64,000 nucleotides of DNA, taken from assembly GCA_036785325.1 (NCBI GenBank), contig JAXIVH010000039.1, positions 2,358,616-2,422,615 on the forward strand. Reading direction: 5' to 3'. The notes below the pieces were generated by a model that saw only the letters and a program-made list of their open reading frames with translations, was not told where the DNA came from and made no database searches. Position 1 is the first letter of the stretch. Every line of letters begins with the position of its first letter. Shown one piece after another: positions 37,788 to 47,731 of the stretch. The DNA comes from Urophycis tenuis (taxonomy: Eukaryota; Chordata; Actinopteri; Gadiformes; Phycidae). The translations under genes were made by a program, and so were the position numbers.

Positions 37788-38146
37788 AAACTCCGGACGC
37801 GATTTCAATCACGTAAAAAGTACATAAATATATTTTTTAAATTGTAAATTTCTATATAGTTTGAATAATTACTGAAAATACATGATCACCGTAGCTATTG
37901 TGTTTGTTTTATTTTACTTTTAACAATTATTTAAGTATTGTAAATTCATGAAACTTGCTTTCGGACAAGGGTATTTTTAGGTTCAGGCAGCACACTAGGT
38001 GATGTAAAATAAAATATGTGTAAAAAAGCATTAATTCACATTTTGTGGTATAAATAAGTTCTTGTTTTATTTTTTAAACACATTTTAAGAATTACAATGA
38101 GTTTTATCTCTCGGACATGTTTTGTCCCTCATCTCAAGAATCCCTG

Positions 38147-39045
38147 GTATCTAAAAGGCTATTTGATGCAAGATAATGCTTGAGCTGAATGTAAACAGTC
38201 TTTTCAAGTATTTTGCTAAGGAATGGTAGGTTGGAGATGGGCCTGTAATTTGCAATGACACTTTGATCGAGATTGTTCTTCTTCAGAAGTGGTTTGATGA
38301 CAGCTGTTTTTAGTGATGTGGGAAATATACCTGACTGAAGTTTTGACAGTTTTGAAAAATGCAGTTGGGAGAGGATCCAGGCAGCAGGTGGAAGACCTGA
38401 GCTGACCAACAATATTGCCAAGTTCTGTCAGATCTAAACAGTTAAAGTGAGACATGACACAGGTGGAGTTCCTGGGGAAAGGAAGGGCAAGTTATGCAAT
38501 TTCCCTCAGGGAAATCCCTCTATGTCTGTCTGTCTGTCTGTCAGTTCAGTAGTAGATTTTAGGGCACTAATGTTTTGTCTAATAGTAATGATTTTGTCAT
38601 TAAAGAAAGAAGCAAATTCCACCACCCCTCCTATCAGTTCTAGTGGTATGAAAGAAACTGAAGCCTCGAGGCGCAGTCTCAATAAGTGTAGCGGGACCAT
38701 TTTTATCCAGCCAGGTTTCAGTTAGTAGAGTGAAGTCTAGACTGTGGGTACTAATGAGTTCATTTATTAAAAATGATTTATTTGTAAGTGACCTGACATT
38801 TAATGGAGCCATTTTTCATTTTTGAGGTGCATTGCTGTGTGAGGGGCTGGTAACTGGAGAGATATGGATAAGATTACTGAGGTTAGCTGAACTGGTGAGA
38901 TCAGAAGTGCATTTCTTAGGCCTAAAGTCTGTGATAACAGGGATAGATGAGACTAGACTGCTATAATGCTTGGAGTGTGGAATTACTGACCAGCTGCGGG
39001 ATGACGTCATTGATGTCTTGAACGAGCGCACCTGGGTGGCAGGAG
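38147..39045 (-). pseudogene. Interrupted L2-type LINE, 5' segment with internal deletion
   Basis: From about 39045 on the minus strand: an N-terminal tail, MAPLNVRSLTNKSFLINEL and FTLLTETWLDKN of the endonuclease (38812-38630), then after RRGGG a jump to FFNDKIITIRQNISALK. Most of the endonuclease is deleted. Next comes a short insertion resembling a LINE 3' tail (GTCTGTCTGTCTGTC near 38525), then the start of the reverse transcriptase, ANYRPISNLPFLSKILEKTV, to ASNSLLDT at 38150. It continues at 20857 in frame. Its right edge meets the truncated Harbinger at about 39050. Confidence 0.8.
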
Positions 39046-39057
39046 GTGCTGCATCTG

Positions 39058-39594
39058 CTGATCTCAAACAATGAATTCAGTTACGTTAACAGGAAAGGAC
39101 TTCATTCAATTAATACACAAATAATCTGTAATGCCAATATGTCTCTACTAAACGTTGTTGCCCGGTGGCCTGGAGGAACGCACGATTCGTTCATCCTGCA
39201 GGACAGCTCTGTGGGTGGGCAGCTCCAAGCAGGAGCTATCGAGGATGGCTGGCTTATTGTTGAGTGTTACAACATTTAGAAAGTATTTTCTGGGCTTCGT
39301 ATGGTTTATTATAGCCTAACATCTCTGTAGGTGATCGGGGATATCCATTAAGGCCGTGGCTGACCCCCGTAACCAATCTGAGGACCCCGCAGGAGCAGCA
39401 CTACAACCGGGCACATGCACGCTCAAGAACGGTTGTGGAACGTACAATAGGTCTGCTAAAAGGCCGATGGATGTGCCTGTCCAGAGTGGGGGGGGGCACT
39501 GCAGTACAAACCTGAAAAAGTCTGCCACATCATCACGGCATGCGCAGTGCTTCATAACTTGGCCATCAGACACGGCGTCCCTCTGCAGGTACCC
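39058..39594 (+). pseudogene. HARBI1-like transposase, C-terminal part
   Basis: The first block reads NNEFSYVNRKGLHSINTQ, NVVARWPGGTHDSFIL (second catalytic Asp) and AIEDGWLI. After an intron the second block (from about 39330) reads GDRGYPLRPWLTPVTN, EQHYNRAHARSRTVVERT (catalytic Glu) and IGLLKGRWMCL. A frameshift in a G run near 39500 then breaks the end; TACAVLHNLA-like sequence follows in another frame. The first catalytic Asp block is absent. A small ORF follows but nothing else is recognised to 39785. Confidence 0.75.
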
Positions 39595-39792
39595 CCCAGA
39601 GCAGACGAGCCCATGCCCAACGTGGAGCATTTACCACCTGCTAATGCCACCGCCATTCAAACAAGAGAGAGGATCATACAGAGGTTTTAGGCAAGTCTGC
39701 CTGTTAACCCATCTTTGAAAAGTGAGAAATTTCTGATCGAAAGTGTGCGTGGAAAATAATCATTCAACATTTTAAAGTTATTTATTGCACAT

Positions 39793-40569
39793 TTACGTTG
39801 CGCATGCAGCAATCTGTTTCAGTGAGTCATTTATTTGCTGTAGAGTGGTTGATATGGTAGTGCGTTGTTCCTTTATTTCATTTATGGCCTTGGTGGTTTC
39901 TTGTTGGTTTTTGAGGACTTCTGTGGTCAGCACACTCGCCCCCACAGGACGCACCAGAGGAATTGTGGATGGCCCCGGCTGCTCCTGTTCCTCCAACGCC
40001 TCCGGCTCCTAAGCGCAGGCCGGACTGGCTTGGGTTTCTGAGTTCAACAAATTAACATCACATTATTGCCATGTTTGCTTTCATTTAAATCCACGAATTA
40101 AAGTGTTAAAATAAATATAAAATAAAAATAAACACATCAGCCCAGCTTTTTATTTTACCTGCAGTGTGGCTGGTCGATGGTACAGCTGGTTCTTCTGATA
40201 GTGTCTGTATCACCACCGGGGATAATGCCACATAATGCCATGTCCCCGATGATGCTGGAAATGCGGGTATCCATGGGGGTCAGCTGGCTGGTTGCCTGCC
40301 CCCCTCCGGTTTGTAATGTTTGGCGTCTGTGAACACTGACGCGTTTCTTGGCATGGAGTTTGACATCATACCATTTCTTGTGGGGATCTTCTTTTTGAAC
40401 CAACAGAGTTGACAGCAGCCGTCACTTTGTTCCACGCAGCGGTTTTTTGTGTATTGGTCACACCAGCATTCAGTGTGCCAAACAAAATATTTTGGTTACA
40501 TTCAACTTCATTAACGAGTACCTCTATCTCGGTGTCAGAGAAGTTCCTCTTTTTCGCCCTCTTTGCCAT
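39793..40569 (-). pseudogene. Harbinger-associated Myb/SANT-like protein (NAIF1-like)
   Basis: On the minus strand MAKRAKKRNFSDTEIEVLV opens the Myb/SANT-like domain, with LFGTLNAGVTNTQKTAAWNK, then HKKWYDVKLHAKKRVSVHRR (after a frame change near 40370), TPMDTRISSIIGD, and a C-terminal EVLKNQQETTKAINEIKEQR helix in the downstream block (39996-39793). This is the partner protein of the Harbinger transposase. The exon joins and frame changes are not fully resolved. Confidence 0.7.
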
Positions 40570-40852
40570 GATTTCGTTGAAGGGATTTCCATTGACGTAT
40601 TATTTAAGAGATTGCCGCTACCATATATGGTCAATTGGAGGCGTTTCTGAATGCAAATGACTTTAACCGTGCACAAGCATGGTAGTTGAGAACAGGTGGG
40701 ATTTATCATCACGGATTACTAACTGGTGTGCGTACGACCGTTGTCCGCACGTTTGATGAATACAGAGTTTTTTGTACTTGTACACATTCTAAATTTCATG
40801 CGTACGAACAAAATTAGAACCTTTTCTACGCACAGTTGATAAATGAGGCCCC

Positions 40853-41560
40853 TGGACCTTGAAATGCTTCTTACGAAGCCATTCCTTCGTTGCCCGGGCG
40901 TTGTGTTTGGGATCGTTGTCATGCTGAAAGACCCAGCCACGTTTTATCTTCAATGCCCTTGCTGACGGAAGGAGGTTTTCACTCAAAATCTCACAATCCA
41001 TGGCCCCATTCATTCTTTCCACTTTATGGTGTTATTTGGATGCAACTCAGCTTTCTTTCTCCTCCAAACACAACAAGTTGGGTTTTTACCAAAAAGTTCT
41101 ATTTTGGTTTCATCGGACCATATGACATTCTCCCAATCCTCTTCTGGATCATCCAAATGCTCTCTAGCAAACTTCAGACGGGCCTGGACATGTACTGGCT
41201 TAAGCAGGGGGACACGTCTGGCACTGCAGGATTTGAGTCCCTGGCGGCGTAGTATGTTACTGATGGTAGCCTTTGTTACTTTAGTCCCAGCTCTCTGCAG
41301 GTCATTCACAAGGTCCCCACGTGTGGTTCTGGGATTTTTGCTCACCGTTCGTGATCATTTTGACCTCATGGGGTGAGATCTTGCGTGGAGCCCCAGATCG
41401 AGGGAGATTATCAGTGGTCTTGTATGTCTTCCATTTTCTAATAATTGCTGTCTATCATAGTTGAAGTGTACCTATGATGAAAATGACAGGCCTCTCTCAT
41501 TGTTTTAAGTGGGAGAACTTGCACAATTGGTGAATGACTAAATAAATTTTTGCCCCACTG
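40853..41560 (-). mobile_element. Tc1-type transposon, truncated at its 3' side
   Basis: The right end CAGTGGGGCAAAAATTTAT (inverted) finishes at 41560 next to TA, as in fish Tc1. The minus-strand transposase reads TTRGDLVNDLQRAGTKV, the HTH second half, DDPEEDWENVIWSDETKIE (first catalytic Asp), HPNNTIKW and then FQHDNDPKHNARATKEW (second Asp). It stops at KKHFKVQ where the Harbinger end abuts. The expected third acidic residue and the left inverted repeat are lost. Several frame shifts near the N-terminus (about 41350-41500) show it is dead. Confidence 0.85.
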
Positions 41561-41599
41561 TATATAAAACAAAAATGGGACAGGGAAACAAACAGTTGC

Positions 41600-42115
41600 C
41601 TTTCGGAAGATACTTGGATAAAATACTGTGAATTTCAGTGGCGGATATCATGCTCAAACTCATGAAGATCCTTCAACTGGAAGTGTCTCATTAGGTATTT
41701 TATTACACCTGCTCAGCAGGGCTACCATACAGGATCTTCTAGCTGCTGGAGGTTGTGTCATTCTCAGGAAGCCAATCACTACCATTTGTTCTGGGCCTGT
41801 CCAAAAATAAATATTTTCTGGCGCAAGGTTTATTCAGAACTAATTATATTTGAAACTGACATTACGTTTAACTGGGATGAACTTCTTTTTGTACACCCAG
41901 CTAATGTAAGTGTGAAAAATAAATATTTATTTGGAATACTGAGCCTAAGGGCTAGAAAAGCAACATCCCATCTTTAGACAAACGGTATGATATTATTTAC
42001 GATGTGTGTGTCATGGAAAAAATCACTTTTTCAATGAGGCTCCAGCGATCTAAATTCAATGACATCTGGAAGCAATGGAAAATGTACATTTCCCTGAAAT
42101 GCCCTTTGTTTGTTT
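41600..42115 (+). pseudogene. L1-type LINE ORF2 C-terminal relic
   Basis: Short frames read EANHYHLFWACPKINIFW (a C-terminal Cys/His-containing patch of fish L1 ORF2) and, in another frame, CVMEKITFSMRLQRSKFNDI followed by WKQWKMY. The order and spacing fit the end of a fish L1 ORF2 with several frame breaks. No reverse-transcriptase core is present. Confidence 0.6.
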
Positions 42116-42269
42116 AAGTTTCTTTTTTATGTCAAGATGTACTTGATCGATTAATTTGCTGTTATATTGTGAGAGAAAACACCCCAAGTTCATGTTGTGC
42201 TTTATAAAATGCTTTGTAAAAAGAAAAAAGAGTATGAGGCTGATGTTCTAATCCAGTTTGGTCTAGCCT

Positions 42270-42425
42270 GTGTCCTGAGTCCCAGGCTGTTCTAGCTTGT
42301 TCTGATGGTCCTATGTTCTGACCCCCAGACTGTGTTCTAGCTGGTTCTGATGGTCCTATGTTCTGACCCCCAGACACTAGCTGGCTCTAAAGGTCCTGTG
42401 TTCTGACCCCCACACTGTGAATGTT
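42270..42425. repeat. About 50-bp tandem repeat, three partial copies
   Basis: GGTCCTATGTTCTGACCCCC recurs, joined to TCTAGCTGGTTCTGATG-like sequence. Confidence 0.8.
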
Positions 42426-42773
42426 AATTAAATAAAACATTTTGAATTATATTATGTTGTATTTGATTTACAGTTTAAGTACTTTGGGTTACTTTCAAGC
42501 AGCGCCGGTGCTCCGCACATGCAGAACACACGCAGAACACGCACTGCACGTAGGGCACCCAGTGCCTGGGGGGGCACCAATAATCTGTCTCGTAAAAAAT
42601 CATCATCATAATAATAATCATGTATATAACATGTGTAAAACGTGTTAATAGATAAGCAATACAAAAGTAACATTTGCTCGAGAAAAAGATGCGACTCCTG
42701 TACGGCCCTCTCTCTCTCCCCTTGTTGCCCCCCACCTCCCAGTGGCATGATCGATCAGATCATTCACAGGTTT

Positions 42774-43149
42774 GGCAGACCCCTGTGTTTAGACATGGCC
42801 TCATGGCAGACCCCTGTGTTTAGACACGGCCTCATGGCAGACCCCTGTGTTTAGACACGGCCTCATGGCAGACCCCTGTGTTTAGACATGGCCTCATGGC
42901 AGACCCCTGTGTTTAGACATGGCCTCATGGCAGACCCCTGTGTTTAGACATGGCCTCATGGCAGACCCCTGTGTTTAGACACGGCCTCATGGCAGACCCC
43001 TGTGTTTAGACACGGCCTCAGACCCCCGTGTTTAGACACGGCCTCAGACCCCCGTGTTTAGACACGGCCTCAGACCCCTGTGTTCAGACACGGCCTCAGA
43101 CCCCTGTGTTTAGACACGGCCTCAGACCCCTGTGTTCAGACACGGCCTC
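42774..43149. repeat. Minisatellite: 31-bp units changing to 26-bp units
   Basis: Eight units of 31 bases (GGCAGACCCCTGTGTTTAGA core) are followed by about six 26-base units that lack the CATGG segment. Units are directly adjacent with no unique spacers. Confidence 0.95.
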
Positions 43150-43328
43150 TAAAGGCATCAAGAATCGGGGGCGGAGAAGAAGAAAAGAAGAGGCAGCAAG
43201 ATGATGCACGCGCGTCGATAGCAGGTAAGACAATGTTTTAAATAAAAATGGCTAATTCTGTAACATTTAGTCCTTGTATGAATGTCTATGCTCATGCCAG
43301 GTAATGTTAACGTTACTGTTAACGTCAC

Positions 43329-43499
43329 GATGTCTCACTATGGGATGCACGCCCCCGCTGCATACCTCAGAAGCATTTATCTCATTACGCCAATCCCGAT
43401 TGGCTGGTGAAACGTGTCCGTCCGCACCAGGTAGTCCCACCTACCCCAAATAACTCATGCGGACGGCATCACGCCATTCAAACACCTCTTCTCACTCGG
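43329..43499. repeat. DIRS left inverted terminal repeat
   Basis: Matches 48922-49098 in inverted orientation, with one 7-base gap near 43480. The outer edge reads GATGTCTCACTATGGG. Confidence 0.9.
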
Positions 43500-43738
43500 A
43501 GCGTATCTCGCGTCTTAGGCTAAATTAGTTTAACTGTCCACAGACAGATCTTATATAGCTTCTGTCGCCGGGCGCTAATTAGCCTTAGCGATTTTTTATG
43601 CTTCGACGATCACACCAGATCGTATAAGCGGTACTTTCCTTGCCCCTTCGTGGTTTTGGATAGTACTTTTCTCGGCGCCCCACCACGGCTGTTCGAGCAA
43701 AAGCGAGTATTAACACACCAGTTAATTTCTCGGCTTTT

Positions 43739-45346
43739 TTGGAATTTCCACAGTTAGCACACCAGCTAACTGCCTCAACTCCCCGCTTGCACACCAGCTC
43801 GCGAGGAATGGAGGATAAAGCCCCTCACACCAGAGGGCTCGGAGACTCTGCCGCCCGTCCTTGCCGCTGTGGGAACAAGATATCGAGCAAAGATCCACAC
43901 CAGGTCTGCTCGGGCTGCCTGGGGCTGGAACACGCCCGGCTAGCTATCGAGGTCCCCGGCTCATGCCAGCATTGTTCGGTGTTCACTGTTAAGAGTCTCC
44001 GCAGACGGCTAGCCCGCCAAGCTAGCCTGTCTGGACAGGACCCCTATCTCTCTCCTGACGGCGCCGCCGTCGGAGATGGAGAAGAGACGGGGGTCATTGC
44101 GGTGGCGGTACCGGAGGCTAGCGCTAGCTGGGGCTCCCAGCTCAGCCTAGCCGCGGACCCCCCGCTGGAGGAAGACGTCCTGGAATTGGACTATGGGGAC
44201 GATGAAGATGCCACCTCTGAACCCCTCATATCAGAGGAGGACGACGAGGACGACATCTTCATAGCTCTGGCCCGGGCTGCACAGCCCTCGGCCTCTGTCG
44301 CCTCTCGGGATGGAGATAAGGGAAGCACACCAGTTTCTCCCCTCCCCAGCATGGACATGCTCGACGTGTGCAAGCGCGCGGCTGCCCGGCTGGACATCCC
44401 CTGGCCCGTCGTCGTAGCGGAGACCACCAGGTCTCGCTACGAGGGGAAGAAATTGCCCCTGGCCAGGAGCGCGTCGAAGCAGCTTCTCCCCGTCTTCCCT
44501 GAGCTGCTGGATGAGGTGGTGCGCTCATGGAGCGACCGCCCTTACAGCAGCAGGAGCCCGATTCCCGGTGCCTCGTCCCTCGATTGCGAGGCGATGGAGA
44601 GCCTGGGCCTGCTCCGCATGCCTCCGATGGAGCCATTAGTCGCAGCGCACCTCCACCCGCGGCTGTCGACTGTGTCCTCCAGGAGTCCCAGCCTGCCGTC
44701 TAAGTATGACCGTTTTCAGTCAACTATGACTGAGAAGGCATACAAGGCGGTAGCGCTCTCGGCCAGAGCGCTCAACGTCCTCTCACTGCTCACGGCATAC
44801 CAGGCTGAGCTGTGTGAGGATTTTGGGCAAACTCAGGACCCAGCGACGTGGGAGGAGATACCGGTTATCACCGATATGTGTCTCCGTGTCCAGCGCTGCG
44901 CGGTCCAGGCCACGGGAAAAGCGCTGGGGAATATGGTCCTGCAGGAGCGAGCGAGGTGGCTCAACCTCGCCAACCTGTCGGACCGGGAGAGGGACGACGT
45001 CCTTGACATGCCAATTGTCCCGGGGGGGATTTTTGGCTCCGCATTGGATTCTATGCAACGCCGATGCGAAGCCAAAAAGAAGGAGGACGAAGCTCTCCGG
45101 CTTTGCCTCCCTCGGAAACCCCCGGCTCCCTCTCCCCCTGCGCAGCGGAAAAGTTTCCCACAGGCTGGTCCCCAGGGTTCGCAATTTAAGATCCCCAGAC
45201 AGCCGAAACCTCAGCCCGCTCCGGCCCCTCTGCCAAGCAGTCGGCCCAGCTGGCCAAAGAAATCCTCGGCCCCGGTTGCGACGCCGCCGGCACAGCCCGC
45301 GCAAGCCACCTACAACCAGGCCAGGAAAAAGAAGAGAGCGGCCTGA
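43739..45346 (+). CDS. DIRS ORF1, gag-like zinc-finger protein
   Basis: 535 codons. The true start may be the second Met (MEDKAPHTRG, 43808), since the first codons run through a low-complexity leader. A Cys cluster follows (RPCRCGNKI, VCSGCLG, CQHC), suggesting a zinc-binding nucleic-acid module. The middle is acidic (EEDDEDDIFIALARA) and the C-terminal third is Pro/Lys-rich. By position it is the DIRS gag equivalent, expected to bind element RNA. The stop lies 18 bases before the first Met of the next ORF. Confidence 0.75.
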   Translation: MEFPQLAHQLTASTPRLHTSSRGMEDKAPHTRGLGDSAARPCRCGNKISSKDPHQVCSGCLGLEHARLAIEVPGSCQHCSVFTVKSLRRRLARQASLSGQDPYLSPDGAAVGDGEETGVIAVAVPEASASWGSQLSLAADPPLEEDVLELDYGDDEDATSEPLISEEDDEDDIFIALARAAQPSASVASRDGDKGSTPVSPLPSMDMLDVCKRAAARLDIPWPVVVAETTRSRYEGKKLPLARSASKQLLPVFPELLDEVVRSWSDRPYSSRSPIPGASSLDCEAMESLGLLRMPPMEPLVAAHLHPRLSTVSSRSPSLPSKYDRFQSTMTEKAYKAVALSARALNVLSLLTAYQAELCEDFGQTQDPATWEEIPVITDMCLRVQRCAVQATGKALGNMVLQERARWLNLANLSDRERDDVLDMPIVPGGIFGSALDSMQRRCEAKKKEDEALRLCLPRKPPAPSPPAQRKSFPQAGPQGSQFKIPRQPKPQPAPAPLPSSRPSWPKKSSAPVATPPAQPAQATYNQARKKKRAA

Positions 45347-45364
45347 TCGCCACTCTCTTCACCG

Positions 45365-47731
45365 GTGATGCAGCTGGACGTTCCCCGTTCTCCAGCGCCA
45401 CCTGTTCCACGATGGAGCGTGCACCCGGAGGCCCACCACGCCCCCGTTTCCCGGCTGCCACGGACCGTGCCAGAGCGAACCGGGAGAAACGGACAGTCGA
45501 GACAAGAGGGTTCAGCTGTTGCCCCTCTCTCATGTTCCAAAGCACGCCCATCCACACAAATGTTTGTTCTAATAAATCATGTCCCGCTGCCGCATCCAGG
45601 CCAAAGGCCGAGGGCGCAGCTGATAAAAAACAAACATGTAAAAATGAATATAAACAGCGTGGTGGCAACACCCGCTGTCCCCCCTCGGCGGAAAGCCACG
45701 GCTTTCCCCGGGACGGGGAAAGTGCGGACCCCGCCGCTACGCTGCCCTCCCCGGCAAGATCGCTCAGCGGCGCCCGGGGGTCGTGTCACTTTTCCGCCAG
45801 GAGAGGTCGCCACCGCACCGCGGCTGGGGCCTCTCATGGTGGGGGGACTGCGATGTGTGTCAACCCTCTCCCCCAGATGGGAGAGATGGGCCGCACTCGC
45901 AGCCTCATCCTGGGTGGTAAGGACGATTGCGAGGGGATACAGACTGCAGTTCGCCGCTGTTCCCCCGCAATTCGCCGGTTTAATACACTCCCAGGCTCAG
46001 GGAGAGTCAGCTCGCGTTTTACAAGAGGAAATCCTCTCACTGTTGAACAAAGGAGCAATCTGTGTCGTACCTCCCGCACAGTGTCAGAGCGGTTTTTACT
46101 CCAGGTATTTTCTGGTCCCCAAACGGGGGGGGAGCGGAATTCGCCCTATCCTGGATCTACGTGCTCTGAACAAATATCTCAGGAAATACAAGTTCAGGAT
46201 GCTAACACACGCATCCCTGCTACGTCTTGTGCGACAGGGCGATTGGTTCACTTCTGTCGATCTGAAAGACGCGTATTTCCACATCCCGATGTATCCTCCC
46301 CACAGAAAGTACCTAAGGTTTGCTTTCCAGGGGACCTGTTACGAGTACCGCGTACTCCCTTTCGGTCTGTCTTTAAGCCCGAGGGTGTTTGTGCGGTGCA
46401 CCGAAGCGGCAATAGCCCCGCTGAGGCGGCAGGGCATCCGCTTGGCCACATATCTGGACGATTGGCTGCTATTGGCACAATCGGAGCAGGAGGCCAGGGC
46501 GCACACGCGTATTCTCGTACGACACCTATCCGATCTGGGTTTCGTGATAAACGCAGAAAAGAGCAGGCTGTCCCCGGCACAGGATATAATCTTTCTGGGA
46601 TTATTCCTGGACTCGGTGGCTTTCACAGCGCGTCTGTCGGCAGACCGAGTGAAAACTTTCAGGGCATGCCTCGCGCTGTTCCATCCGGGCAAGTCTGTTC
46701 AATTCAGATTGTGTCTTCGGTTACTCGGACTGATGGCGTCTGCCATTCTCGTAGTCCATCTGGGTCGCCTCCACATGAGGGAATTCCAGCTTTGGGTTGC
46801 TTCATGCGGGCTAGATCCCGTGCGTCATGGCGCACGGAGAGTGTTGGTCACACCGGGGTGCGCCAGGGCGCTGCGCCACTGGCGAGTCCCGTCTTTTCTG
46901 ACTCATGGGGTGCCCATGGGCTCTGTCCTGTCCAGGAAGGTGGTCACTACGGACGCCAGCCTGACAGGTTGGGGCGGAATTTACGAGGGCCGGTCTGTGA
47001 GGGGCCTCTGGAGTGCGGACCTCCAGCGGTCTCACATAAATTTTCTGGAACTTTCAGCGGTGTTCCTCTCCCTGAAACGCTTCCTTCCGTCTCTTATTGG
47101 TCATCATGTCCTGGTGAGGACGGACAATACGACGACGGTGGCGTACATCAACCGTCAGGGGGGATTACGCTCCCGACAGTTGCATGTGCTGGCACGCAGA
47201 CTGATCCTGTGGAGTTGCGGTCGTCTCCTCTCTCTGAGAGCGACGCACGTCCCGGGAGTCCTGAACACGGGCGCGGACCTGTTGTCCAGGGGCGGGCCAA
47301 TATACGGGGAATGGACTCTGCACCCGGAGATTGTGGATCAGATATGGGCACGTTTCGGTCGGGCCACAGTAGATCTGTTCGCATCAAGGGACAACGCGCA
47401 GTGCGCGCTGTTTTACTCTCTGCGCAGCATGAATGCTCCCCTCGGCGTAGACGCACTAGCGCACGCCTGGCCGCGCGAGCGTCTCTACGCATTTCCCCCC
47501 CTGGCATTGATACCCCCCACCCTGTTCAGAGTGAGGGAGTACGGCCACGAACTGATTTTGATAGCTCCGCATTGGCCTGCGATGCATTGGCTAGCGGAGA
47601 TATATCAGTTGTTGTGCGCTCAGCCCTGGCAGCTCCCGCTGCGCAGGGACCTGTTGTCGCAGGGAGGGGGGGCTGTTTTCCATCCGCACCCAGAGCGCCT
47701 GGCACTATGGGCTTGGCCCCTGAGTGGTTAA
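45365..47731 (+). CDS. DIRS reverse transcriptase/RNase H
   Basis: 788 codons. After a low-complexity N-terminal part come YFLVPKRGGSGIRPILDLR, FTSVDLKDAYFHIPM (first catalytic Asp), VLPFGLSLSPRVFV and TYLDDWLLLAQ (catalytic Asp pair). RNase H follows: VVTTDASLTGWGG, LELSAVFLSL and RTDNTTTVAYIN, with the Asp/Glu/Asp set in place. No stops or shifts are seen. The enzyme copies element RNA into DNA. The frame overlaps the recombinase ORF in a different frame. Confidence 0.9.
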   Translation: MMQLDVPRSPAPPVPRWSVHPEAHHAPVSRLPRTVPERTGRNGQSRQEGSAVAPLSCSKARPSTQMFVLINHVPLPHPGQRPRAQLIKNKHVKMNINSVVATPAVPPRRKATAFPGTGKVRTPPLRCPPRQDRSAAPGGRVTFPPGEVATAPRLGPLMVGGLRCVSTLSPRWERWAALAASSWVVRTIARGYRLQFAAVPPQFAGLIHSQAQGESARVLQEEILSLLNKGAICVVPPAQCQSGFYSRYFLVPKRGGSGIRPILDLRALNKYLRKYKFRMLTHASLLRLVRQGDWFTSVDLKDAYFHIPMYPPHRKYLRFAFQGTCYEYRVLPFGLSLSPRVFVRCTEAAIAPLRRQGIRLATYLDDWLLLAQSEQEARAHTRILVRHLSDLGFVINAEKSRLSPAQDIIFLGLFLDSVAFTARLSADRVKTFRACLALFHPGKSVQFRLCLRLLGLMASAILVVHLGRLHMREFQLWVASCGLDPVRHGARRVLVTPGCARALRHWRVPSFLTHGVPMGSVLSRKVVTTDASLTGWGGIYEGRSVRGLWSADLQRSHINFLELSAVFLSLKRFLPSLIGHHVLVRTDNTTTVAYINRQGGLRSRQLHVLARRLILWSCGRLLSLRATHVPGVLNTGADLLSRGGPIYGEWTLHPEIVDQIWARFGRATVDLFASRDNAQCALFYSLRSMNAPLGVDALAHAWPRERLYAFPPLALIPPTLFRVREYGHELILIAPHWPAMHWLAEIYQLLCAQPWQLPLRRDLLSQGGGAVFHPHPERLALWAWPLSG

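Larger units (their letters stand above)
20858..38146 (-). mobile_element. DNA transposon with 4-bp GTAT duplication, subterminal repeats and DDE-like transposase; filled by later insertions
   Basis: The left end CAGGGATTCTTGAGA is perfectly inverted at 38132-38146, and after a two-base difference AGGGAC also matches. GTAT flanks both ends (20854-20857, 38147-38150). Removing the element and one GTAT restores the L2 reading frame exactly. TCTTAYGGWGTTGAC-like motifs lie in both arms. A three-part minus-strand transposase gene spans it. Net of nested elements its own DNA is about 3.9 kb. Four-base duplications occur in Sola, Chapaev and some other superfamilies. The transposase looks like the uncharacterised family with DFS...SSEVQS and SDGPSKQYKN motifs; Sola is my tentative guess, not an established call. 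Confidence 0.8.
39058..40852. mobile_element. Second Harbinger-type element, left-truncated
   Basis: It holds a HARBI1-like transposase C-terminal half (+) and a Myb/SANT-like gene (-). The right end, inverted, reads GGGGCCTCATTTATCAAC, a common Harbinger terminus, and butts against a Tc1. The left end and the first catalytic exon are missing; an L2 5' end lies there instead. Confidence 0.75.

Noticed and set aside
20858..38146. A single giant 17-kb transposon with many cargo genes
   Set aside because: Most of the length is made of separately bounded later insertions with their own ends and duplications; the host element is about 3.9 kb.
42774..43149. 31/26-bp repeats resembling a CRISPR array
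   Set aside because: No spacers, and a unit-length change typical of a minisatellite.
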